From Flavisolibacter amylovorans (GTDB lineage Bacteria > Bacteroidota > Bacteroidia > Chitinophagales > Chitinophagaceae): a DNA stretch of 64,000 bases. Below, one piece after another: positions 34,901 through 41,474 of the stretch. Where the stretch lies: positions 1 through 64,000 of the forward strand of contig NZ_BAABGY010000016.1 in NCBI RefSeq assembly GCF_039541815.1, in the 5' to 3' direction. Under the pieces are notes generated by a model. It was given only the letters and a program-made list of their open reading frames with translations, had not been told where the DNA came from and did not search any database. The position numbers and the translations under genes are program-made. The first letter of the stretch is position 1. The number at the start of each line of letters is the position of its first letter.

Positions 34901-37177
34901 GCCGGAGATGTTGGACGAGGTGGCTCCGTTGCTCCACAGGTACCGGTAGGGGGCGGTACCGCCGGAGGCGGTAACGGTGGCAGCGCCTGTGCTGTTGCCA
35001 AAGCAGCGCACAGCGATGGCGCTGACCTGCACGGCCAGCGAGGCTGCGGGCTGGCTAACGGCGACGCTCATCGTTGCCGAACAGTTGCGGGCATCCAGCA
35101 CCGTAACGCTGTACGTACCTGCCGCGAGCCCGGTGATGCCGGACGTAGTGGCGCCGGTAGACCAGGTGTAGCGGTAGGGCGCGGTGCCCCCGGTGGCCAC
35201 CACGGTGGCCGTTCCGTTGTTGCTGCCGAAGCAAAGCGTCGCTGTAGCGCTCATTTGGAGGGCAAGAGCCGCCGGCTGCAGCACATCGACAAAACGGGAG
35301 GCGGAGCACTGGTTGGCATCGGTAACGGTTACATAGTAGGTGCCCGCTGCAAGCCCGGTTAAAGAGTTCGTGGTGGCGCCATTGCTCCAGGCGTACTGGT
35401 AAGGAGCCGTGCCGCCCGAGGCAGCCACCGAGGCCGTGCCGTTGGTTCCGCCAAAGCAGGAAACCGGGGTAGTCGCAGGCTGAACGGCAAGCGCGCTCGC
35501 CGCCTGGCTTACGGTAAAGGTCAGGGGGGCGATGCCGCAGCCGCTGGCGTCGCTGACCATCAGGTGGTAGCTGCCGGCGCCCAGGCCCGTGATCGAGCTG
35601 CCGGTGGCGCCATTGGACCAAAAGTATTGATACGGGCCGGTGCCGCCTGCTACCGTAGCCGTAGCCGTGGCGTTAAAGCCGCCGAAGCAGGCCATTGTGG
35701 TCGTTACCTGCGCTGTTACCGCGGCAGGGTCCGCCAACGTCACGCTTTGCATGGCACTGCAGCCAGCGGCATCCGTAACCGTGACGCTGTAGGTACCGGC
35801 GGCAAGGTTGGTGGCGGTGGCACCCGTGTTGAAGTTGGACCAGAGATAGGTATAGGGCGCGGTGCCGCCCGAAGGCGTAGCCGTAGCCGTGCCATTGCTA
35901 AAGCCGGCGCACTGCGGGGCAGTACCGGCAACCTGCACGCTGAGCGCCGCTGCCGGCTGTGCCACCTGCACCGAACCGGTGCGGGTGCAGCCCCGGGCGT
36001 CGGTGACGGTGACCGTATACGTGCCTGCGGCGAGCCCCGTGGCGGTGGCAGTGGTGGCCCCGTTGTTCCAGAGATACTGAAAAGGAGCCGTGCCGCCGGA
36101 TGCCGAAACGGTGGCGCTTCCACTCGCCGTAGCAAAGCAGGCGGGAGTTGTGGCGAGCTGGAGTGCAAGGGCCGCGGGCGCCACCAGCACCAGGGTGTTC
36201 GACGTGGTGATGTTGCCGTTGGCATCGGTCACCCGCACGAAATAGCTTCCTGCAGAAAGACCGGTGGCGATGCTGTCGGTCTGGCCGATGGCGGCGCCGG
36301 TACCCGCGTCAACATACTGGAACGTGTAAGGGGAAGTGCCGCCCGAGGCATGCACCACCAGCTTGCCGTCGGCACCGCCGGAGCAGGAGATCGGGGCTAA
36401 AAGGGAAAGGGGCGCGCTGAACGCCACATTGAAGCTGAAGGTCTTTACCACTACGCAGCCGGCCGCGTCGGTAACGGTGACGGTATAGCTGCCGCTGCAA
36501 AGGCCGCTGAGACTGGCCGTGCCGGCCCCGTTGCTCCAGCTATAGGTATAGGGCGCTGCGCCGCCGGAAACGGAGAGGCTGATGCCGCCGTTGCAGCCAC
36601 CGGAGGGTTGCTGCAGCGTGCCGGTTACGGAGAGCGCGGTGGCCGACTGCCCGATGGTGACGCTGTGCCCCGTGGAGGTACACTGGCGGGCATCGGTGAC
36701 GGTGAGCGTATACGTGCCCGGGGCCAGGCCCTGCACCGTAGCCGTGGTGGCGCCGTTCGACCAGAGGTACCGGTACGGAGCCGTGCCGCCCGATACGGTG
36801 GCAACGGCGGTTCCGTTGGACGCTCCGCGGCACCCATTGCGGGAACTGGTCTGCACGGTGATCGGGTCGGGTCCCTCGAACTGGTAGAGATCCGTTGCTC
36901 CGTACACCGGGTTGCCATTGGCATCGGTCACATCGATAAGATAGTCGCCGGCGGAGAGGCCCGTGGCAATACTGTCGGTGATGCCGAGCGGTGTGCTCCC
37001 GCCATTGAACCGGAACCAGTTGTACTGGTAGGGAGCTACCCCTCCGGTAGCATGCACCACGAGCACGCCATCCGACCCGTTGTAACAGGAAACGGGCTGC
37101 CGCACCTCAACGGTGTACGAGGATTGTGCGAAGGCGCCGGTAGAGCACAGGCACAGGAGCAGAAGCAGTAGTCGCAT
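31976..37177 (-). CDS. SprB-repeat adhesin-like protein with T9SS sorting domain (1733 aa)
   Basis: Secreted surface protein with a signal peptide (1-17). I count 19 SprB-type repeats of about 75-85 residues across about 20-1510. Each has the pattern C-F-G-G-x-N-G-x-A, A-T-G-G-T-A-P-Y-x-Y-L-W-S-N-G, G-L-x-A-G-T-Y-x-V-T-V-T-D-A-x-G-C. Two Ig/PKD-like domains and a T9SS type A tail (beginning FKVAPNPNNG) follow. SprB of Flavobacterium johnsoniae is a mobile gliding adhesin with such repeats, but this protein is much shorter and no gliding motor genes are in the window. It is the first gene of the four-gene minus-strand operon. Repeats 12 and 13 are nearly identical at the DNA level. Confidence 0.88.
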   Translation of the reverse strand: MRLLLLLLCLCSTGAFAQSSYTVEVRQPVSCYNGSDGVLVVHATGGVAPYQYNWFRFNGGSTPLGITDSIATGLSAGDYLIDVTDANGNPVYGATDLYQFEGPDPITVQTSSRNGCRGASNGTAVATVSGGTAPYRYLWSNGATTATVQGLAPGTYTLTVTDARQCTSTGHSVTIGQSATALSVTGTLQQPSGGCNGGISLSVSGGAAPYTYSWSNGAGTASLSGLCSGSYTVTVTDAAGCVVVKTFSFNVAFSAPLSLLAPISCSGGADGKLVVHASGGTSPYTFQYVDAGTGAAIGQTDSIATGLSAGSYFVRVTDANGNITTSNTLVLVAPAALALQLATTPACFATASGSATVSASGGTAPFQYLWNNGATTATATGLAAGTYTVTVTDARGCTRTGSVQVAQPAAALSVQVAGTAPQCAGFSNGTATATPSGGTAPYTYLWSNFNTGATATNLAAGTYSVTVTDAAGCSAMQSVTLADPAAVTAQVTTTMACFGGFNATATATVAGGTGPYQYFWSNGATGSSITGLGAGSYHLMVSDASGCGIAPLTFTVSQAASALAVQPATTPVSCFGGTNGTASVAASGGTAPYQYAWSNGATTNSLTGLAAGTYYVTVTDANQCSASRFVDVLQPAALALQMSATATLCFGSNNGTATVVATGGTAPYRYTWSTGATTSGITGLAAGTYSVTVLDARNCSATMSVAVSQPAASLAVQVSAIAVRCFGNSTGAATVTASGGTAPYRYLWSNGATSSNISGISAGAYTVTVTDANNCTATANITVSQPATALSATLTATPVGCFGGSDGSVTATPSGGTAPYQFLWNNGAGTSATATGLVAGTYSLIVTDANGCMTNHDVVITEPTQLAVQITVVPVSCFGGSNGSATAIATGGAAPYQFLWSNGATTATATGLLADSYVLAVTDARGCRIDGGALITQPTGLLATVTATNVSCFGGSNGSATAIATGGTAPYQYLWSNGATTASVAGLLAGSYNVRITDAQNCQTFRTVTVGQPTAPLTVQLSRVAVDCFGNLTGSAAATPSGGTPNYAYLWSTGAPTPSIGNLGPGTYSVTVTDAAGCSTASSIVVTQPTAALVVPVSVTPITCYTGGNGTASALPSGGTPSYSYLWSNGATTPTITNLGGGTYTVTVTDANLCTATRTVVFTDPPLLTAQVVPTDVSCFGNNSGTATATVSGGVAPYQYQWSTGATGSSLTNLGVGTYNVVITDALGCTTTASTTITGPSAPLALSFTAVHSQCFNSPQGQATATVTGGVSSYQFTWSNNVVYSNGYGFIFNLLGGVYSLTVTDGNGCTVSGSVTITEPPPLSLDITTVNGSCFGARNGSATATVSGSTPPYLVSAWLAPNSTNPTISNLGPGQYTYRVQDRCGVVIDRTVTITEPAVLAASTSITPASPCFGAANGAVSVVASGGTAPYQYLWSTGATSASVAGLVAGTYTVDITDAQNCTLQKTVVVGQPEFLRFELGPDRVLCAGQVLTPNATGNFPAGSSFQWTSTNGFSAATSQVVLNDPGTYYAVAVSPGGCTFRDTVTISRSPDVIASEFMVASQLFRGQPVTLVNITASPAPDSVAWILPPAPGTTILSLSQSMAELVFRDTGRYVLQMKAMRGACESISSKIVQVLEPQAFVDPIVTIDPLIRDFKVAPNPNNGYFTVHILLKEISPIRLRMINVTTNAVINNRQDAGSREYVLNYNLNLQAGMYVLVLETPKATRIYKVIVN

Positions 37178-37537
37178 AAGGTTTGGTTATAGCAATGAAG
37201 GGCCGCAAGGCATATCTGCCTTGGATTGAGGTGACGGATTTCTGTAAGAGATGGGAAGAGGCCCTTCTGTGGACACGGTAGCGGATCGTCCTGGGAAGGT
37301 GGCAGAGTATAGGAAGGGACAACGAATGTACGTATAAATACGGAAGGAGCTGCCATTTTTCCGTGTGAAAGCACGAGGTAAGCAGTTGAAGCTGAGCAGT
37401 AGCGGGCCGCCAACGGCAACCTGAAGCAACCGGTTCGCCGGCTTCCCAATCAGGCAGGAGCGGGTTCCCGACGCTTGCACCGCACTTTTGGAAGGGTTTT
37501 TGCCAAGTGGGCCTTTGCAACACTCAAATGGACCGCT
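37178..37537. other. Divergent promoter region
   Basis: About 360 bases between the divergently transcribed SprB-repeat gene and the response regulator. Open frames in it are not protein-like. It must drive the minus-strand surface operon, but I see no exact TAnnTTTG box on the minus strand. The plus strand has the weak match CACTTTTG near 37483. Confidence 0.4.
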
Positions 37538-37918
37538 ATGAACCCAAAGATCCTCCTGGTCGATGACAACGCCGACCTGCTGCTCGTGACGCAGATCATC
37601 CTGAAGGGCCAGGGCTACGAGCCCGTGCTCGCTTCCAGCCTGGCTGAGGCCGAGCGCAAGCTCCGCATCCACCGCCCCGCCCTGCTCCTGCTCGACATCG
37701 GCCTTGGCGACGCCGACGGCCGCGTGCTCTGCCGCCAGATCAAAGACGACCCCGAAACGAGCGACGTGCGCGTCATCCTGATGTCGGGCGACGAAGAGTG
37801 GGCGCTCCGCAACACCGGCGCCGACGACTTCCTGGCGAAGCCCTTCGATTTCAACGACCTGCTCCACAAGGTGCAGGGCCAGCTTACGGCAGAGGTTCTG
37901 CCGCGCTACACCGATTAA
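37538..37918 (+). CDS. Single-domain response regulator
   Basis: This receiver domain of about 126 aa, with no output domain, starts MNPKILLVDDNAD. An earlier in-frame ATG at 37475 would add an unlikely basic tail, so I prefer 37538. The acidic pair is D-D in VDDN, the phospho-acceptor Asp is in LLLLDIGL (about residue 53) and the conserved Lys is in FLAKPF (about 102). A CheY-like stand-alone receiver passes phosphate within a relay or controls a partner by protein contact. No kinase is adjacent on this strand; the nearest, at 41475, is of the NarL-partner type. Confidence 0.85.
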   Translation: MNPKILLVDDNADLLLVTQIILKGQGYEPVLASSLAEAERKLRIHRPALLLLDIGLGDADGRVLCRQIKDDPETSDVRVILMSGDEEWALRNTGADDFLAKPFDFNDLLHKVQGQLTAEVLPRYTD

Positions 37919-37935
37919 GCAGCGGCCTTTAAGAA

Positions 37936-37943
37936 TATTTTTG
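37936..37943 (+). promoter_or_regulatory. Bacteroidota -7 box (TATTTTTG)
   Basis: An exact match to TAnnTTTG, 28 bases before the ATG of the scramblase-like gene. No good -33 TTG is apparent at the expected spacing. Confidence 0.45.
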
Positions 37944-37971
37944 CAACTTACGCCCCAATTGAATCACCCGT

Positions 37972-38592
37972 ATGGTTGCAGAAGCACGAACAGAGCATGT
38001 ACAGCGCCCCGAGCCCTTTTTCGGTCGCTCGGAATTCTACGTGGAAGAGCGCCGCGGCTCCGTGAAGCGGCACAATGAATTTGCCATCTACGACGGCACC
38101 GGCAGCCGCATCGGCGTGCTGCTGCAGCCGGTTTCGGTTGCGATGCACTTCTGGCGCATCTTTCTCCGTTCTTCCCTCCTGCCCTTCCGCTTTGTGATCC
38201 AGGACGGGCAGGGCCGCCGCATCGCCTCCATCCGCCGCGGCTGGACGCTGCTGGTGTCGCGCACCGAGATTACCGACGGCTCCGACAACGTGATCGGTTA
38301 CCTGAAGCACAAGCTCCGCTCGCGCAAACCGCGCCTCAAGATCTTCAACGGCGAAGGCAAGAAGATCGGCGAGATCGCCGGCACGCCCGGTGCCTGGAAC
38401 ATGGACATCATCGACCGCGAGTACATTTCCTTCGGCGCCATCACCCAGGACCATCGCGGCGACGCCTCCGCCATCAAAGGCAAAGACGTCTACCGCGTGC
38501 TGCTCACCCGCGAAGCCCTCGAGGGCCTCGACCGCCAAGTGATGCTCATCGCCGCCATCGCCATCGACCGCCTCCTGCTGGAGAATGGGTAG
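37972..38592 (+). CDS. Scramblase/LURP-one-related (tubby-like fold) protein
   Basis: A 206-aa protein resembling the phospholipid scramblase / LURP-one-related superfamily. It has successive beta-hairpins of the type x-F-x-I-Y-D-G-x-G-x-x-I-G and x-F-x-I-x-D-G-x-G-x-x-I-A-x-I-x-R. A repeat follows at about 115-130 (LKIFNGEGKKIGEI). The C-terminal stretch LDRQVMLIAAIAIDRLLLEN (about 185-205) is a hydrophobic helix, as in family members where it packs into the barrel. The cellular role in bacteria is not established. The start was chosen because a TAnnTTTG box lies just upstream. Confidence 0.65.
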   Translation: MVAEARTEHVQRPEPFFGRSEFYVEERRGSVKRHNEFAIYDGTGSRIGVLLQPVSVAMHFWRIFLRSSLLPFRFVIQDGQGRRIASIRRGWTLLVSRTEITDGSDNVIGYLKHKLRSRKPRLKIFNGEGKKIGEIAGTPGAWNMDIIDREYISFGAITQDHRGDASAIKGKDVYRVLLTREALEGLDRQVMLIAAIAIDRLLLENG

Positions 38593-38604
38593 CGCGGAGC
38601 GCTG

Positions 38605-38950
38605 TTTATTGGTTTATTGGTTTATTGGTTTATTAGTGGGTCGCTCCGGTGAGAGCGTCGATATGATTGCAGTTACTCCGAAAGCATGAAAGTTTATTCG
38701 TAAGGTCGTCGTCAGGCGGCCTTTTCTTTTGCTGTGCGGTCTGTTTCAAGGTATTGACAGCCTGCAGGCAAAAAGCCTTTGACAGCAAGCTGGCTTTGCT
38801 CCTACCCGTGGCGGCAGTTACCATAAGCAACCAGAATGATCAACACCTGGTGAAGATTCACACCAGGGAGACGCTTCGCATAAAACGACCCCTGTCATCC
38901 TGAGCTTGCCGAAGGACCAATAAACTAATAGACTAATAAACCAATAAACC
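38605..38950. repeat. Intergenic repeat element (partial copy) before asnB
   Basis: Tandem TTTATTGG units (38604-38634) lead into GGGTCGCTCCGGTGAGAGCG (38638-38657). The same layout starts the repeat elements at 48955 and 49522. TGTCATCCTGAGCTTGCCGA follows near 38893, a word I recognise as a common dispersed sequence. An inverted AATAAACTAATAG / CCAATAAACC run at 38919-38950 mirrors the left end. No gene is seen in 38593-38950. Confidence 0.5.
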
Positions 38951-38958
38951 TTTTCCCT

Positions 38959-38966
38959 TATATTTG
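38959..38966 (+). promoter_or_regulatory. asnB promoter -7 box (TATATTTG)
   Basis: An exact TAnnTTTG match about 91 bases before the asnB ATG. Transcription would begin near 38973, immediately before the hairpin at 38980. Confidence 0.55.
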
Positions 38967-38979
38967 TTTCCCTCCAACG

Positions 38980-39016
38980 ATGCTTGTCCCCTAATAAGGG
39001 CAAGCATTCTTTTTAT
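38980..39016 (+). terminator. Terminator-like hairpin in the asnB leader (possible attenuator)
   Basis: ATGCTTGtCCC pairs with GGG-CAAGCAT around a CTAATAA-type loop and is followed by TCTTTTTA, an intrinsic terminator layout. It lies between the promoter box at 38959 and the asnB start at 39057. A tiny frame, ATG CTT GTC CCC TAA, overlaps the left arm. If the promoter assignment is right, the hairpin would stop or reduce transcription into asnB. Confidence 0.55.
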
Positions 39017-39056
39017 ACCGGGCCCGCCATGAAGCGGCCCCCAAAAACGGAATCTT

Positions 39057-40724
39057 ATGTGCGGAATCGTAGGGGTATTCGACCTCAAGAAAAAAGCCGA
39101 GGACCTGCGTCCCCAGGCCCTCAACATGTCGCGCCGGCAACGCCACCGCGGCCCCGACTGGTCGGGCATCTTCATGTGCGAGCAGTCCATCCTCGTACAC
39201 GAGCGCCTCTCCATCGTGGATCCCACCTCGGGCAAGCAGCCCCTCTTCTCGCCCGATGGCACCCTCGCCCTCGCCGTGAACGGGGAGATCTACAACCACC
39301 GCGAGCTCAAGAAAAAACTGAAGGAGCCGTACACCTTCCAGACGCAGTCGGATTGCGAAGTGATCCTCGCGCTCTACCGGGAGAAAGGCACTGCCTTCCT
39401 CGAAGACCTCAACGGCATCTTCGGCTTCGCGCTGTATAACCACGCCGACAATACCTACCTCATCGCCCGCGACCATATGGGCATCATCCCGCTCTACATG
39501 GGCTGGGACGAGTGGGGCACCTTCTACGTCGCTTCCGAGCTCAAGGCCCTTGCCGGCGTGTGCACGAAGATCCAGGAGTTCCCGCCCGGCCACTTCCTCG
39601 ACAGCCGCACCGGCACGCCCGAAAAGTGGTACCACCGCGAGTGGACCGAATACGACAACGTCAAGGATAACGAAAGCGACATCCAGGCACTGAAGAAAGC
39701 CCTCGAGGAAGCGGTGCACCGCCAGCTCATGTCCGACGTGCCCTATGGCGTGCTGCTCTCCGGCGGCCTCGACTCCTCCGTCGTTTCCGCGATCGCCAAG
39801 AAATTCGCCGCGCGCCGCGTGGAGACCGAAGACCTCAAGGACGCCTGGTGGCCCCAGCTCCACTCCTTTGCCGTGGGCCTCAAGGATTCGCCCGACCTCG
39901 CCGCCGCCCGCAAGGTGGCCGACCATATCGGCACGGTGCACCACGAGGTGCACTTCACCATCCAGGAGGGCCTCGATGCCATCCGCGACGTCATCTACCA
40001 CATCGAGACCTACGACGTGACCACGATCCGGGCTTCGACGCCCATGTACCTGCTCGCGCGCGTCATCAAGTCGATGGGCGTGAAGATGGTGCTGAGCGGC
40101 GAAGGCTCCGACGAGCTGTTCGGCGGCTACCTGTATTTCCACAAGGCCCCCGACCCGAAGGCCCTGCACGAGGAAACGGTGCGCAAGCTCGGCAAGCTGC
40201 ATTTATACGACTGCCTCCGCGCCAACAAGTCGCTCGCCGCCTGGGGCGTGGAAGGCCGCGTGCCCTTCCTCGACAAGGAGTTCATGGACGTGGCGATGCG
40301 CCTCAACCCGAAAGACAAGATGAGCGGCAACGGCCGGATCGAAAAGCATATTCTCCGCAAAGCGTTTGAGGATTACCTGCCCGCCGAAGTGGCCTGGCGC
40401 CAGAAGGAGCAGTTCTCCGACGGCGTGGGCTACAGCTGGATCGACACCCTGAAGCAGGTGACCAGCGAGCAGGTGAGCGACGAGCAGCTTGCCAACGCGG
40501 CCTTCCGCTTCCCGGTGAACACGCCGCGGAGCAAGGAGGAGTATTTCTACAGGAGCATCTTTGCCGAACACTTCCCCGGCGATGAAGCTGCGCGCTGCGT
40601 GCCCTCCGAGCCCTCCGTGGCCTGCAGCACCGCCATCGCCCTCGAGTGGGACGAGGCCTTCAAGAAAATGAACGACCCCTCCGGCCGCGCCGTCAAAAGC
40701 GTGCACGAGCAAGCGTATGAGTAA
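39057..40724 (+). CDS. asnB: Asparagine synthase (glutamine-hydrolysing), AsnB
   Basis: This 555-aa enzyme converts aspartate, glutamine and ATP to asparagine in the cytoplasm. It starts MCGIVGVF, so Cys2 becomes the N-terminal nucleophile of the class II glutaminase domain (about 2-190). That domain also carries R-H-R-G-P-D (about 30-35) and NGEIYNH (about 75-81). The synthetase domain (about 205-530) has the ATP-pyrophosphatase P-loop LLSGGLDSS (about 232-240) and the S-G-E-G-S-D-E-L-F-G-G motif (about 345-355). Length fits the bacterial AsnB family. It is preceded by a promoter box and a terminator-like leader and followed by a terminator, so it is a single-gene unit. Confidence 0.96.
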   Translation: MCGIVGVFDLKKKAEDLRPQALNMSRRQRHRGPDWSGIFMCEQSILVHERLSIVDPTSGKQPLFSPDGTLALAVNGEIYNHRELKKKLKEPYTFQTQSDCEVILALYREKGTAFLEDLNGIFGFALYNHADNTYLIARDHMGIIPLYMGWDEWGTFYVASELKALAGVCTKIQEFPPGHFLDSRTGTPEKWYHREWTEYDNVKDNESDIQALKKALEEAVHRQLMSDVPYGVLLSGGLDSSVVSAIAKKFAARRVETEDLKDAWWPQLHSFAVGLKDSPDLAAARKVADHIGTVHHEVHFTIQEGLDAIRDVIYHIETYDVTTIRASTPMYLLARVIKSMGVKMVLSGEGSDELFGGYLYFHKAPDPKALHEETVRKLGKLHLYDCLRANKSLAAWGVEGRVPFLDKEFMDVAMRLNPKDKMSGNGRIEKHILRKAFEDYLPAEVAWRQKEQFSDGVGYSWIDTLKQVTSEQVSDEQLANAAFRFPVNTPRSKEEYFYRSIFAEHFPGDEAARCVPSEPSVACSTAIALEWDEAFKKMNDPSGRAVKSVHEQAYE

Positions 40725-40774
40725 TGGGGTAATGGGGTAATGGGGTAATGGGGTAATGGGGTAATGGGGTAATA
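40722..40774 (+). repeat. GGGGTAAT octamer tandem repeat
   Basis: Six GGGGTAAT units begin at the asnB stop codon itself. The same sequence family recurs at 41157-41215 and, in reverse complement, at 41263-41420. Confidence 0.85.
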
Positions 40775-40779
40775 CCTGA

Positions 40780-40806
40780 AAAGCCTTTCGCGCTGCGAAA
40801 GGCTTT
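40780..40806 (+). terminator. asnB intrinsic terminator
   Basis: AAAGCCTTTCGC pairs perfectly with GCGAAAGGCTTT around a short GCT loop, followed by TTGCTT. Confidence 0.85.
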
Positions 40807-40973
40807 TTGCTTACGTGCTGTGTAACGGTAATGTATCGAAACGACGTATAAGCTTTTACCTGATTATCCTCATGCTAAAAAAGCCGATTCTTTCATCACC
40901 CCATTCTCCCATCCCCCCATAACCCGATTCGATTTCAGGCACAGCGTTTGCGCAGGCGGGTCAAACATCCTTG

Positions 40974-41183
40974 ATGCCTCCAACCCTGCAGCCTTTCGAG
41001 CGAGCGGCGCTTTATGAACTCTACCTCGCGCAGCGGGAAGAGCTGTTGCAGGCATTGGCGGGAACCGGCGAGCCCCGCGATCCGCGCTGCCTGACGCGCC
41101 TGCAGGAAAGCGTAGACCGCCTGTACGAGCGCCTCCGCGGCCAGCTGCCGCCGGGTGAATGGGGTAATGGGAGAATTGGGTAA
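40974..41183 (+). CDS. Small helical protein of unknown function
   Basis: A protein of about 69 aa starting MPPTLQPFERAALYELYLAQ. Residues 8-58 form a likely helical hairpin rich in L, E and R. No family is recognised. The last residues (GEWGNGRIG) are encoded by the GGGGTAATGGGAGAAT-type repeat that begins at 41157, so repeat expansion appears to have replaced the original C-terminus or stop. A TTG three bases earlier could also serve as start. The sensor kinase gene follows on the same strand after the repeats. Confidence 0.55.
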   Translation: MPPTLQPFERAALYELYLAQREELLQALAGTGEPRDPRCLTRLQESVDRLYERLRGQLPPGEWGNGRIG

Positions 41184-41420
41184 TGGGAGAATGGGGTAAT
41201 GGGAGAATAGAGACGTCCCTGCCCGTATGCTGTTTCTTTCAATCCTACCGAACACCTCAAACCTCCATTACCCCATTCTCCCATCAGCATATTACCCCAT
41301 TACCCCATTCTCCCATCAGCATATTACCCCATTACCCCATTCTCCCATCAGCATATTACCCCATTACCCCATTCTCCCATCAGCACATTCCCTCCATTAC
41401 CCCATCAGCACATTCTCCCC
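41157..41420. repeat. Facing minisatellite arrays (GGGGTAATGGGAGAAT and reverse complement)
   Basis: Plus-sense units GAATGGGGTAATGGGA occupy 41157-41210. About 55 bases later, units of the reverse complement (ATTACCCCATTCTCCCATCA) are repeated about five times with a spacing near 32-34 bp to 41420. The two blocks could pair into a long hairpin. They extend into the end of the small gene at 40974 and stop just before the kinase promoter. Related words occur at 49131-49160 and 49680-49700. Confidence 0.8.
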
Positions 41421-41430
41421 CGGAATGTGC

Positions 41431-41438
41431 TATCTTTC
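41431..41438 (+). promoter_or_regulatory. Candidate -7 box (TATCTTTC) of the sensor kinase
   Basis: Matches TAnnTTTG at seven of eight positions, 36 bases before the preferred ATG at 41475. Confidence 0.35.
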
Positions 41439-41474
41439 GGATCGCTTTTTAAGCTGCCAGGCCCGTTCCGTCTT

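Noticed and set aside
31976..37177. Naming the repeat protein sprB
   Set aside because: It shares the repeats and T9SS tail but is far shorter than the gliding adhesin SprB, and no gliding genes are present here.
41263..41420. Regularly spaced repeats resembling a CRISPR array
   Set aside because: The units are low-complexity (ATTACCCCATTCTCCCATCA), the spacers are not unique, and no cas gene is nearby. It is a minisatellite.
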